A stretch of 64,000 nt of DNA from Blastococcus fimeti (GTDB lineage Bacteria > Actinomycetota > Actinomycetes > Mycobacteriales > Geodermatophilaceae), in the NCBI GenBank assembly GCA_900102115.1, contig FNAW01000002.1:682001-746000 (forward strand). The letters run 5' to 3'. Under the pieces are notes generated by a model, which saw nothing but the letters and a program-made list of their open reading frames with translations, was not told the origin of the DNA and did no database searches. This document shows, one piece after another, positions 33,682 through 41,952 of the stretch (positions are counted from its first letter, which is position 1; the number at the start of each line of letters is the position of its first letter). The translations under genes were made by a program, and so were the position numbers.

Positions 33682-36600
33682 TGGCGGGGCACACCGAATC
33701 CGACTTCGAGGCCGCGATCGAGGCCCACCTGCTCGCCAACGGCTGGCGGCACGGCTCCCCCACCGACTACGACGTCCCGGTAGGGCTCGACACGGTGCAG
33801 CTCATCGAGTTCCTCCAGGAGACCCAGCCGATGGTATGGGCGAACCTGACCCAGCAGCACGGGTCGGCCGTCGTCGCCAAGGTGACCAAGCGGATCGCCG
33901 ACGAGATCGACGCGCATGGCGTCATCCAGGTGCTCCGTCGTGGGGTGAAGGAGCGGGGGCAGCGAATCCAGCTGGCTTTCTTCCGGCCCACGCACGGGCT
34001 CAGCCCGGAACTGGTCGAGAACTACGCGAAGAACCGGCTGCTCATCTACCGGCAGCTGCACCACAGCGAGACCAGTCCGCACCAGTCGCTGGACCTGATG
34101 CTCGCCGTCAACGGCATCCCGGTCGCCACCGCGGAGCTCAAGAACCACTTCACCGGCCAGACGGTCGAGCACGCGAAGAAGCAGTACCGGGATCCGAAGC
34201 AGCGCAATCCGAGCGACCGGATCTTCGCCCGCCGCGCCCTAGCGCACTTCGCCGTCGACCCCGACGTCGTCTTCATGACCACCAGTCTCAACGGGTCGAA
34301 GACGGTGTTCCTACCGTTCAACCAGGGCTCGGACGGTCCCGGCCACAAGGGGGGCAAGGGCAACCCGGCCAACCCGCACGGCCACCGCACCGCCTACCTG
34401 TGGGAGCAGGTCTGGGCGCGCGACACCTGGTTGGACTTGCTGCACCGCTACGTCCAGGAGGACGTGCCCAAGCAGGGCGCCCGCTCGATCCTGTTCCCGC
34501 GCTACCACCAGTGGGACGTCGTCGAGCGGCTCACCTCGCACGCCGCCGTCCACGGCGCCGGGCAGAACTACCTGCTGCAGCACTCCGCCGGCTCGGGCAA
34601 GTCCAACTCGATCGCCTGGCTGGCGCACCGCCTCGCCGACCTGCACTCCCCCGGCGACCCGGCGCGGCTCGCCCCCGACGCCGGGATCGGCACCGACGAG
34701 CTGGTGTTTGACAAGGTCGTCGTCATCACCGACCGCCGTGTCCTAGACCAGCAGCTGCAGGCCACGATCTCCGGGTTCGAGCACGTCCAGGGACTGCTGA
34801 AGCGCATCGACGAGGACTCCCAGCAGCTCAAGGCGGCACTCGCCGACACCCAGACGAAGATCATCATCACCACGCTGCAGAAGTTCCCGGTGATCGCCCA
34901 GGACGCCGCCGTCGTCGGCAAGCGGGTCGCGGTGATCGTCGACGAGGCGCACTCCTCCCAGACCGGTGACGCCGCGCAGAAGCTGAAGAAGGTCCTCGGG
35001 GCCGGCGCGGACCCGCTCGCCGCCGCAGAGGCCGAGGCGATCAGCGCCGAGGCCGCCCAGGCCGACGATCAGGACGTCCTGGCCGCCGTCCTCAGCGGGT
35101 CTGCGGAGTCCCGCGGTCGGAGCCCGAACCTGTCGTTCTTCGCCTTCACGGCGACACCGAAGGGCAAGACCCTGCAGCTGTTCGGCACGCCGCGCAAGGA
35201 AGCCGGGACGACTGTCTACGAGCCGTTCCACCTCTACTCGATGCGGCAGGCGATCGAGGAAGGCTTCATCCTCGACGTCCTGGCCAACTACGTGACCTAC
35301 AAGCGCTACTACCGGCTGGCCAACGGGCTGACCAGCGACGACCCCGAGGTGGAGAAGGGCAAGGCGGCGGTAGCGCTCGCCCGCTTCGTCGACCTGCATC
35401 CCTCGAACCTCGACCAGCGCGCCGAGATCATCATCGAGCACTTCCGCACCGTGACCGCGGGCAAGATCGGCGGCCAGGCCAAGGCGATGGTGGTGACCGG
35501 CAGCCGGCTGCACGCCGTCCGCTACCTCGCCGCCGTCCAGCGGTACGTGGAGAAGAAGCAGCTCACCGGCATCCGCGCCATGGTCGCGTTCTCCGGCAGC
35601 CTCGTCGATCCCGACGTCCCCGGTGACGCCGTGACCGAGAGCGGCCTCAACGGCTTCCCCGAGACGCAGACGAAGCAGCGTTTCCACGACGAGGGGCAGC
35701 TGCTGATCGTCGCGGAGAAGTACCAGACCGGCTTCGATGAGCCGCTGCTGCACACGATGTACGTGGACAAGAAGCTGGAGGGCGTGAAGGCGGTGCAGAC
35801 GCTCTCCCGACTCAACCGCATCCATGCCGGCAAGGAGGACACCTTCGTCCTCGACTTCCGGAACACCGCCGAGGAGATGCGCGAGCAGTTCGCGCCGTTC
35901 TACGAGAGCAGCTGGACGGAGGAGACGGACCCCAATCTGCTCTACAACCTGCAAACCCGGATCGAAAACCACCACGTCATCGATCCGGAGGAGCAGCAGA
36001 AGGCCGTGACGGCGTTCCTGCTGGGCAACTCCGCCACGCACGCGACGGTGTCGGCGAACGTCGACCCCGCCGTCCTCCGTGCGGGCAACCTGCCCGAGCA
36101 CGAGCTCACCGACCTGCGCGAGGCCCTTAAGGCGTTCACGCGCGCCTACGCCTTCCTCGGCCAGGTCATGAAGTTCACCGACGAGGAGCTGGAAAGGCTC
36201 TACCTCTACGGGAAGCTGCTGCTCGCGAAGCTGAAGGAGTCCCCCACGGAGTCCGGGTCCATCGATCTGGGCGACACCGCGCTGGCCTTCATCGGCCACC
36301 AGGCCGGCCTGGCGACCAGCGGCAGCAACACCCCGGGCGAGAGCAGCGGCGAGATCGAGAGCTTCACCGGCGAGGGCCGCGGCGGCACCGTCGAAGAAGC
36401 GCTGATGATCAAGCTCTCCGAGCTCATCGGCACGTTCAACGCCGCGCACGGCATCGATCTCAGCCAGGCGGAAAGCCTGCTCATCTACGTCGGCGTGCCC
36501 AGCCACCTCTCGGATGACGAGGACGTGCAGCAGCGGGCCGCGGACAACACCGAGGAGCAGTTCTCGCTCACAATTAAGAAGGACGACATCGCAGGCGCGC

Positions 36601-36749
36601 TGTTCCAGAACCAGGAAAGTTCGAACAAGCTGCTCAAGGCGCTCCTGGAGAACGAGACGTTCGCCGACGCTGTCCAGAAGATCATCAGCGCTGAAACGTG
36701 GAAGGCGGCCCGCCGAAAGCACAATCCCCAGCAAGCACTACAACGCTGA
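33681..36749 (+). CDS. hsdR: Type I restriction endonuclease (R subunit)
   Basis: 1022 residues. An N-terminal PD-(D/E)xK nuclease has D138 (LDLMLAVNG) and E152-x-K154 (TAELKN). The SF2 translocase follows with Walker A HSAGSGKS (K307), VIVDEAHSSQ, FAFTATPKGKTLQLFG and MVVTGSR, then QTLSRLNRIH. The C-terminal helical region binds the methyltransferase core. With HsdM and HsdS it translocates and cuts unmethylated foreign DNA. The ATG at 33681 shares its A with the hsdS stop (TGATG); a GTG at 33678 just before is also possible and would add one residue. Confidence 0.96.
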   Translation: MAGHTESDFEAAIEAHLLANGWRHGSPTDYDVPVGLDTVQLIEFLQETQPMVWANLTQQHGSAVVAKVTKRIADEIDAHGVIQVLRRGVKERGQRIQLAFFRPTHGLSPELVENYAKNRLLIYRQLHHSETSPHQSLDLMLAVNGIPVATAELKNHFTGQTVEHAKKQYRDPKQRNPSDRIFARRALAHFAVDPDVVFMTTSLNGSKTVFLPFNQGSDGPGHKGGKGNPANPHGHRTAYLWEQVWARDTWLDLLHRYVQEDVPKQGARSILFPRYHQWDVVERLTSHAAVHGAGQNYLLQHSAGSGKSNSIAWLAHRLADLHSPGDPARLAPDAGIGTDELVFDKVVVITDRRVLDQQLQATISGFEHVQGLLKRIDEDSQQLKAALADTQTKIIITTLQKFPVIAQDAAVVGKRVAVIVDEAHSSQTGDAAQKLKKVLGAGADPLAAAEAEAISAEAAQADDQDVLAAVLSGSAESRGRSPNLSFFAFTATPKGKTLQLFGTPRKEAGTTVYEPFHLYSMRQAIEEGFILDVLANYVTYKRYYRLANGLTSDDPEVEKGKAAVALARFVDLHPSNLDQRAEIIIEHFRTVTAGKIGGQAKAMVVTGSRLHAVRYLAAVQRYVEKKQLTGIRAMVAFSGSLVDPDVPGDAVTESGLNGFPETQTKQRFHDEGQLLIVAEKYQTGFDEPLLHTMYVDKKLEGVKAVQTLSRLNRIHAGKEDTFVLDFRNTAEEMREQFAPFYESSWTEETDPNLLYNLQTRIENHHVIDPEEQQKAVTAFLLGNSATHATVSANVDPAVLRAGNLPEHELTDLREALKAFTRAYAFLGQVMKFTDEELERLYLYGKLLLAKLKESPTESGSIDLGDTALAFIGHQAGLATSGSNTPGESSGEIESFTGEGRGGTVEEALMIKLSELIGTFNAAHGIDLSQAESLLIYVGVPSHLSDDEDVQQRAADNTEEQFSLTIKKDDIAGALFQNQESSNKLLKALLENETFADAVQKIISAETWKAARRKHNPQQALQR

Positions 36750-36794
36750 CGTCATCTTCAAGGTTACAGCTACGAGAATAGGACGACTATCGCC

Positions 36795-38147
36795 GTGATT
36801 ACGCAGCTCCACATGCAGGATTTTCGAGCTTTTCACAGCGAGGAACTTCTTCTGCGGCCGCTTACCATCCTCGTGGGTGAGAACAATTCCGGCAAGTCAT
36901 CCGTCCTGTCGGCGATCCGCCTATTAGCGCAGACGGTCCAGAGCCCCGACCCGTCAATACCGTTGCTTTTCGATGGCCCCCTTGGGGACTACGGTAGCTT
37001 TCGTGACGTTGTGCACGGGAATTACCGAGGTCGCCCTATGGCTTTATCCATCACCACTCCACTCGGAGGCCGAGGCGGGAGCGAAACCCCAGCATCCGGG
37101 GGCGTGACCCTACGGAGCGAGTTTAAGTACCGACAACAACGCCGGGAAACGATACTTAAGTCCTCGCGCCTCATGGACGACGAGCGAACCATTCTGGGTT
37201 TGGATAGGGCAAGCAACTCGGAACGCGCTAGCCTGACCATAGTGAATGGGATGTCCGTTGATCCGGCCGTTCGATCACAACTGCGGGAACCCTTCAGACT
37301 GGCTAACTTCATTCCCTCCCTCCGAATACCAGAGATCGTGTTTCCGCGAAGCGACTCATCCGAACGCAGCGCTCTCGAGGCTCACTGGCGCAATTCCTAC
37401 GGGTTGGCACGTCGCGCGTCGGACGCCATCTACAGGGCCTTACGCTCAGTCGAAGTAATCGGGGCCATGCGCCAGCCACCCCCTCGTACTTCACTACATT
37501 CTGGTGCGGTGAGCGACAAAATAGGCGTAGCTGGCGAGAATTGGGCCAGCCTGGTTGCACTTGCTATGTCGGGTCGCAGCAGGCAGACCTTTATGCCCCT
37601 GGTGGGCAGCTGGCTAAAGGCGGCCGGCATCGCAGCGGACGTCAAGGTGACCTGGTTGTCGGACCGTCATTTCGAAGTGGGCATCAAGCACCCAGTTACT
37701 GGCGAGGTAGAGAACATTTTGGATGTTGGTCGCGGAACCAGCCAGGTTCTACCCGTTCTCATCGGCGGCTACCGACTCAGAGCTGGCGACACATACCTGG
37801 TCGAAGAGCCTGAGATTCATCTACACCCCCGCGCACAAGCGAGCTTAGGGGATTTCTTTTGCGAGTTGACTCAACGCGGGGTGCAGTCCATCGTTGAGAC
37901 GCACAGCGAGTACCTCATCACGCGCCTGCAACAGCATGTCGCTTCAGGCGCACTGCGTCCCGAGCAGGTCGTATTTTACTACGTGAGCGCGAGTGGCGGT
38001 TCAAAGCGTTTGCAGTCCATGGAGCTGTCCCCGGAGGCCACATTTGTCGGCGGCATACCGGGTGGCTTCTTTCCGCAGCGGCTAGAAGAAGCAAATAGAC
38101 TGGTGCAGGCAAGAGGAAAGCGCTCGGCCAGTGTGAATCATGACTGA
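36795..38147 (+). CDS. OLD/COG4938-like AAA ATPase, partner of PIN-like nuclease
   Basis: 450 residues. The N-terminus opens with ITQLHMQDFRAF and Walker A GENNSGKSS (K34), the SMC/RecF/OLD-type ABC ATPase pattern. Walker B and the catalytic Glu lie in YLVEEPEIHLHPRAQ (E338, E340), and the H-loop is ETHSEYLITRL (H370). The ~110-residue tail fits the DUF3696-type end of COG4938 predicted ATPases; no TOPRIM nuclease is visible. It begins with a GTG 45 bp after hsdR on the same strand and overlaps the next gene by 8 bp. Its GC is well below that of the flanks. The likely role is sensing or gating in defence, with the PIN-like protein as effector. Confidence 0.8.
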   Translation: MITQLHMQDFRAFHSEELLLRPLTILVGENNSGKSSVLSAIRLLAQTVQSPDPSIPLLFDGPLGDYGSFRDVVHGNYRGRPMALSITTPLGGRGGSETPASGGVTLRSEFKYRQQRRETILKSSRLMDDERTILGLDRASNSERASLTIVNGMSVDPAVRSQLREPFRLANFIPSLRIPEIVFPRSDSSERSALEAHWRNSYGLARRASDAIYRALRSVEVIGAMRQPPPRTSLHSGAVSDKIGVAGENWASLVALAMSGRSRQTFMPLVGSWLKAAGIAADVKVTWLSDRHFEVGIKHPVTGEVENILDVGRGTSQVLPVLIGGYRLRAGDTYLVEEPEIHLHPRAQASLGDFFCELTQRGVQSIVETHSEYLITRLQQHVASGALRPEQVVFYYVSASGGSKRLQSMELSPEATFVGGIPGGFFPQRLEEANRLVQARGKRSASVNHD

Positions 38148-38658
38148 GCCAACTCCCATAGTTATCGATGCGAACATCATCGCCGAAGTCTACAGGGAGA
38201 GTAGCGGGCAGTCGCTCTCGTGCACAGCTCCACCATCCAGCGTCATCGATGACCTGCAAACGAGTGGCCGCGAAATACTACTTGACATTGACGGCCACAT
38301 CCTGCATGAGTGGCAATCGTGCGTCAATTACGAGTGGTTCGAGAACTGGTACCTGACTTTCGCCACTCAAAGCAACGTGGCGTCTATCGCCGTGGACCCA
38401 TGCCAGGTGCTGCTGAAGGAACTACAAAGCAAGCACGGTTTTCCAAAGTCAGCCGATAAGTGGTTGGTTCGAACCGCGGCCACAGGCGCCCGGATTGCTC
38501 AATCGTGCGATTTACTCAGCGAGGATATGGACTTTCGAGAACCAAAAGCTAAAGGAGGGAAGGACCGACAAGCGCACCTGTCTGGTCAAAAAAAGGGGGG
38601 CGTGTATAAGGCTCTCGAGCAACAGGGGGTAGTGGTTATCTCTATCATGCAGTACTAG
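38140..38658 (+). CDS. PIN-like nuclease partner of the upstream ATPase
   Basis: 172 residues. It opens with IVIDANIIAEVY, like the first strand of a PIN domain with D10, followed by E57 (HEWQS), D106 (ADKWLVRTA) and the late acidic cluster LLSEDMDF (E128, D129, D131). These four acidic positions fit the usual metal site of PIN ribonucleases. A Lys-rich tail follows. It overlaps the ATPase gene by 8 bp, so the two are co-translated. Its family was not recognised with certainty; it could be an RNase toxin or DNase effector released or activated by the ATPase. GC is about the lowest in the window, suggesting transfer. Confidence 0.65.
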   Translation: MTEPTPIVIDANIIAEVYRESSGQSLSCTAPPSSVIDDLQTSGREILLDIDGHILHEWQSCVNYEWFENWYLTFATQSNVASIAVDPCQVLLKELQSKHGFPKSADKWLVRTAATGARIAQSCDLLSEDMDFREPKAKGGKDRQAHLSGQKKGGVYKALEQQGVVVISIMQY

Positions 38659-38802
38659 CGAAGCAGCCGTCCGGGCACACGGAACCACCGGGCGAGGGCG
38701 ATCGTGAAGCTGCCGGCAGCGCGAAAGACGAGGAAGGACGCGGGATCATGTATAGGTTCTCCCCCCGCCTCAGCCCGGCATCCCGGCGCCAGCGCGCCTC
38801 CC

Positions 38803-39549
38803 CTACTGAGCCGAGCGGCGCAGCGACCACATCTGCGCCGGGCGCTCCGACTGCATCGCGACATCCCACGGGATCGCGCCGTTGACGACCTCCTTGCGGA
38901 AGTTGCCCACCGCCACGCGCGCGAGTTCCGGGTCGGCCGCCACGCGCTTGGCGAGTTCGAGCGCTCGATCCTCGACCGCGGCGTCGTCCAGCGACTCCCA
39001 CGCCAGCCCGAGCTCGACGGCCTTGTCGCCGTTGATCTCCTCGCCGAACAGCGCCATCGCGGCCGCCGCCTCGCGGCCGATCAGCCGCGACAGGATCACG
39101 AAGTGCCCGCCGCCCGGGTGCATGCCGCGCCTGAGGAAGCCGGCCAGCAGCCGGACGTCCTTGGCCACGATCCGCAGATCCGCCGCCAGCAGCATGTTCA
39201 TGCCGGCGCCCACCGCCGAACCACGCACGGCCGCCACAGTCGGCACCTTCACCTGACCCAGCCGGTAGAAGGAGTCGTAGATCTTGCCCATGCCCTCGTA
39301 GGCGTCCGGCGCCGCCGGGTCCTTGCCCGCCGAGGTCAACGTAGCGACGTCCCCGCCCGCGCAGAAGGACTTGCCGACTCCGCGGATCACTAGCGCCCCG
39401 ACCTCCGGCTTGGCGTCCACCTCGTCGAACGTCGCGATCAGCTGGTCGGCCATCCCAGGCGTCAGCGCGTTGCGCCGGTCCGGAGCGTTCAGCGTCACGA
39501 TGGCGACGCCGCCGTCCACCTCGAGCAGCACTTCACCGGTTCCGGCCAC
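38803..39549 (-). CDS. Enoyl-CoA hydratase/isomerase family protein
   Basis: 248 residues of the crotonase fold. CoA-binding and oxyanion features are visible in NAPDRRNALTPGM, KSFCAGGDVATL and VRGSAVGAGMNMLLAADLRI. In the second motif the usual Glu positions (as in mitochondrial hydratase) are not clear: RLLAGFLRRGMHPGGGHF has no matching acid, so the exact reaction (hydration, isomerisation, or another) is uncertain. The GTG at 39549 follows AGGAAGG; an ATG at 39609 would add 20 poorly conserved residues without a ribosome binding site. It marks the return to normal GC after the defence island. Confidence 0.87.
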   Translation of the reverse strand: MAGTGEVLLEVDGGVAIVTLNAPDRRNALTPGMADQLIATFDEVDAKPEVGALVIRGVGKSFCAGGDVATLTSAGKDPAAPDAYEGMGKIYDSFYRLGQVKVPTVAAVRGSAVGAGMNMLLAADLRIVAKDVRLLAGFLRRGMHPGGGHFVILSRLIGREAAAAMALFGEEINGDKAVELGLAWESLDDAAVEDRALELAKRVAADPELARVAVGNFRKEVVNGAIPWDVAMQSERPAQMWSLRRSAQ

Positions 39550-39677
39550 GAGCCCACCTTCCTGCCGAGCGGACCGGCCCGACGCCGGCTCCACCTTCCT
39601 GACAGGCATCAGACCACGACAGCCGTGGTGGCGCCGACGCGGCCACCGGTCACGCATCCCACCCTCAAACAGCAGAA

Positions 39678-39712
39678 CGGCCCGGTGTCCGCTTCGCGCG
39701 GGCACCGGGCCG
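39678..39712 (-). terminator. Hairpin terminator after Excalibur gene
   Basis: 10-bp perfect stem (39678-39687 with 39703-39712) and 15-base loop, 22 bp past the stop of the minus-strand gene at 39734. Confidence 0.55.
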
Positions 39713-39733
39713 AACTCAAGCCAGCGACGACTA

Positions 39734-40348
39734 CTACTCGCAGCCGATGCCGTCGTCATCGCGGTCGAGGTGGCTGCCGTACCCGGCGTCCCCCCGACGG
39801 ACAGGCGCGGCACCGGCAGCACGGGCAGCGTCACAGTTCTTGTAGTAGGCACTGGGCGCAGGCGCCTGAACCTGCGGGGCCGGGGCCGGGGCCTGGACCG
39901 CCGGCGCCGGTGCGGGCTTGGGAGCCGCGGGAGCGGGCTTCGGCGCTGCGGGCGCTGGCTTCGCCGCCTCAGCAGCCGCTGCGGCCGCCTCCCGGGACAC
40001 GAGAGCCTGCTCGCGCGCGTCGAGCTCAGCACTGCGAGCGTCCTGCTCAGCGGTCTGCTGGGCGAGGCGCTCCTCGCCCGCGGCCGTGGCGCGCTCGATC
40101 CGCTCCTCCGCAGCCTCGACCTCCTCGGCCAGTTCGTCAGCCTGGTCCTGGGTCTCGGTCAGCTCGCTCTTCAGGGAGACGTAGGCCGGGGCGGCCGTCA
40201 CGTCCTCCTTCTCCTGGCCGGTTCCACCAACGCCCACGCCCACCAGGAACGCGAACAGCGGAATCGCCCACTTGAGCCACCGCTTGGGCTGCTTCTGTGC
40301 TGGCTGAACAGGCCCCGGAAAGCCCGGCATGGCGGTGGTCTCAGACAT
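39734..40348 (-). CDS. Membrane-anchored Excalibur-domain protein
   Basis: 204 residues. A short cytoplasmic start (MSETTAMPGFPG) leads to one transmembrane helix (LKWAIPLFAFLVGVGVGG), an Ala/Glu-rich coiled coil (about 55-125), a Pro/Ala-rich spacer (APAAPKPAPAAPKPAPAP) and a C-terminal Excalibur calcium-binding domain (YYKNCDAARAAGAAPVRRG ... DRDDDGIGCE). The domain is extracellular, and the DxDxDGxxCE ending is the calcium loop. Similar proteins sit on the outside of the membrane with unknown jobs. The ATG at 40348 has GGAG at 8 bases. Confidence 0.87.
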   Translation of the reverse strand: MSETTAMPGFPGPVQPAQKQPKRWLKWAIPLFAFLVGVGVGGTGQEKEDVTAAPAYVSLKSELTETQDQADELAEEVEAAEERIERATAAGEERLAQQTAEQDARSAELDAREQALVSREAAAAAAEAAKPAPAAPKPAPAAPKPAPAPAVQAPAPAPQVQAPAPSAYYKNCDAARAAGAAPVRRGDAGYGSHLDRDDDGIGCE

Positions 40349-40659
40349 CAGTAGTGCTCCATCCCCGAAGTGGTACGGCACCGTATCGCTGGAGGTGCGG
40401 GCTGCGGGGTGTCTCTGAGACGACTGCGTCTCGATGGAGCCAGTGGGATAGAACGAGGCGATCGCTCTGGTTCCGAAGCTTGCGCGCCGAGAGTGCAGAA
40501 CGCACTGCTCATTCGGGCGAGCCGGGCGGATCGAGGACGGCGGGCAGCCGCGCCACCGACTACCCTCGGCCGAGTTCCTGAACGCCCCGTGCATCTACCT
40601 GCTGTCGGCTCCGCCGGCGGATCAAGGCGGCACGCCTGATCCGCAGATGCACAGAGGTC
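40349..40659. other. 311-bp intergenic region without a gene
   Basis: Divergent gap between the Excalibur gene and the MFS gene. It holds a weak GAGAC-N6-GTCTC repeat and, close to the MFS start, the 12-bp hairpin at 40617-40644. No conserved reading frame is seen. Confidence 0.5.
40617..40644 (+). promoter_or_regulatory. Hairpin in leader of MFS transporter gene
   Basis: Twelve pairs (GCGGATCA ... TGATCCGC with GGCG/CGCC inside, one bulged A) and a 3-base loop, ending 15 bases before the ATG at 40660. It could block the ribosome binding site, attenuate transcription, or be the operator of a repressor. Confidence 0.4.
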
Positions 40660-41901
40660 ATGTTCTACGCAGGCTCGCGCGACAACGCGCTTCTCCGGCA
40701 CGCCGGTCCCACGTACTTCCCGCTCGCCTTCATCGCGCGACTGCCCTTCGCGATGATGGTGGTCGGCGTCCTGACCCTCGTCGTCGCCGAGCGCGGCTCG
40801 GTCACCCTCGGCGGGCTCAACTCCGCCGCCGCCGGCATCGGTACCGCCGTCGCCGGCCCGCTGCTCGGCGCGGCCGTCGACCGGTTCGGGCAACGCCGCG
40901 TCCTCGTGCCGGTCGGGCTGCTCAACGCCACCCTGTTGGGCTCCTTCCCGCTCGTCGTCGGCGGCAGCGCCTCGGACGCCGCCGTCCTCGCCTTGTCGGT
41001 CCTGATCGGCGCCACCGCGCCGCAGGTCGCGCCGCTCTCCCGCACCCGGCTCGTGGCGATCATCCGGCGGCACATCGCACCGGACCGCCAGGAGAAGACG
41101 CTCAACAGCACCATGGCCTACGAGTCCACCGCCGACGAGACCGTCTTCATCATCGGGCCATTCGTGGTCGGGCTCCTCGCCAGCGCGATCGCCCCGTGGG
41201 TGGCCATTGCCGGCGCCGCGGCCATCACCTTCGTCTTCGTCACCGCGTTCGCCCTGCACCCCACCGGCCGGATCGAGCCCGGCACCCGCGGGACAGCCGA
41301 GGCGCAGGCCCCGGTCCGCGAGCTGGCCCGTCTCCCGCTCGTCACCGTCGTCGTCGGCACGCTGGGCGTCGGCATCTTCTTCGGCACGACGCTGACCTCG
41401 CTCACCGGCTTCCTCGCCGAGGTCGGCGACGGCGACCGCGCCGGCCTGCTCTACGGCGTCATGGGCATCGGCTCGGCCGTGCTCGCGCTCGGCTCGGCCG
41501 CACTCCCCCAGCGCTTCACCCTGCGCGCCCGCTGGCTGACCTTTGGCTCCCTGCTGTTCGCGGCGTCGGTTGCCTTCGCCTGCGCGCGTTCGGAGACCGA
41601 CCTCGTCGTCGCCCTGGCGATCCTCGGGCTCGGCGTCGGCCCGACGTTGGTCACCCTCTACAGCCTCGCCGCGCAGCTCAGCCCGGCCGGCCGCTCGGCG
41701 ACCACCATGACGATGCTCGGCTCCGCCGTCGTAGTCGGTCAGGCGCTCGCCTCCGCGGTCACCGGTGCGGTCGTCGACCAGGCCGGCGCGAACGCCGGGC
41801 TCGTCGCCCCCGCACTCGCCGCCGCGGTCGTCGTCGCCGCCGGCCTCGCGCACACGACGGCGCCGCAGCCCGCCGAGGAGCGCGAGCTCGTATCCGCCTG
41901 A
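40660..41901 (+). CDS. MFS transporter
   Basis: 413 residues with about 12 hydrophobic helices and the MFS loop motif between helices 2 and 3 (GAAVDRFGQRRVLVPVG). Helices 7-12 start around LVTVVVGTLGVGIFFGTTL. A proton-driven exporter or importer of an unknown compound; its make-up resembles drug or sugar efflux MFS members. The ATG at 40660 is 15 bases after the leader hairpin. It is transcribed alone and ends at a strong shared terminator. Confidence 0.88.
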   Translation: MFYAGSRDNALLRHAGPTYFPLAFIARLPFAMMVVGVLTLVVAERGSVTLGGLNSAAAGIGTAVAGPLLGAAVDRFGQRRVLVPVGLLNATLLGSFPLVVGGSASDAAVLALSVLIGATAPQVAPLSRTRLVAIIRRHIAPDRQEKTLNSTMAYESTADETVFIIGPFVVGLLASAIAPWVAIAGAAAITFVFVTAFALHPTGRIEPGTRGTAEAQAPVRELARLPLVTVVVGTLGVGIFFGTTLTSLTGFLAEVGDGDRAGLLYGVMGIGSAVLALGSAALPQRFTLRARWLTFGSLLFAASVAFACARSETDLVVALAILGLGVGPTLVTLYSLAAQLSPAGRSATTMTMLGSAVVVGQALASAVTGAVVDQAGANAGLVAPALAAAVVVAAGLAHTTAPQPAEERELVSA

Positions 41902-41910
41902 CGCGCCGAT

Positions 41911-41940
41911 GGGCCCGGCCACCCGTGAGTGGTCGGGCCC
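41911..41940. terminator. Bidirectional hairpin terminator
   Basis: 12-bp stem with one G-T pair (41911-41922 with 41929-41940) and 6-base loop, between the convergent MFS and surface-protein genes. Confidence 0.7.
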
Positions 41941-41952
41941 GTCGTCAGCGGG

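Noticed and set aside
34743..36734. 663-codon open frame on the minus strand
   Set aside because: Antisense to hsdR, composition typical of a shadow frame.
36750..38658. Reading the ATPase as an OLD nuclease or the pair as Gabija/PARIS
   Set aside because: No TOPRIM motif in the ATPase, no UvrD-like helicase or DUF4435-like partner; the second protein looks PIN-like instead.
38655..38864. Possible gene relic on the minus strand after the PIN-like gene (ends ...ALARWFRVPGRLLR)
   Set aside because: Protein-like at its end, but too short to identify, without a start signal, and partly antisense to the end of the enoyl-CoA hydratase region.
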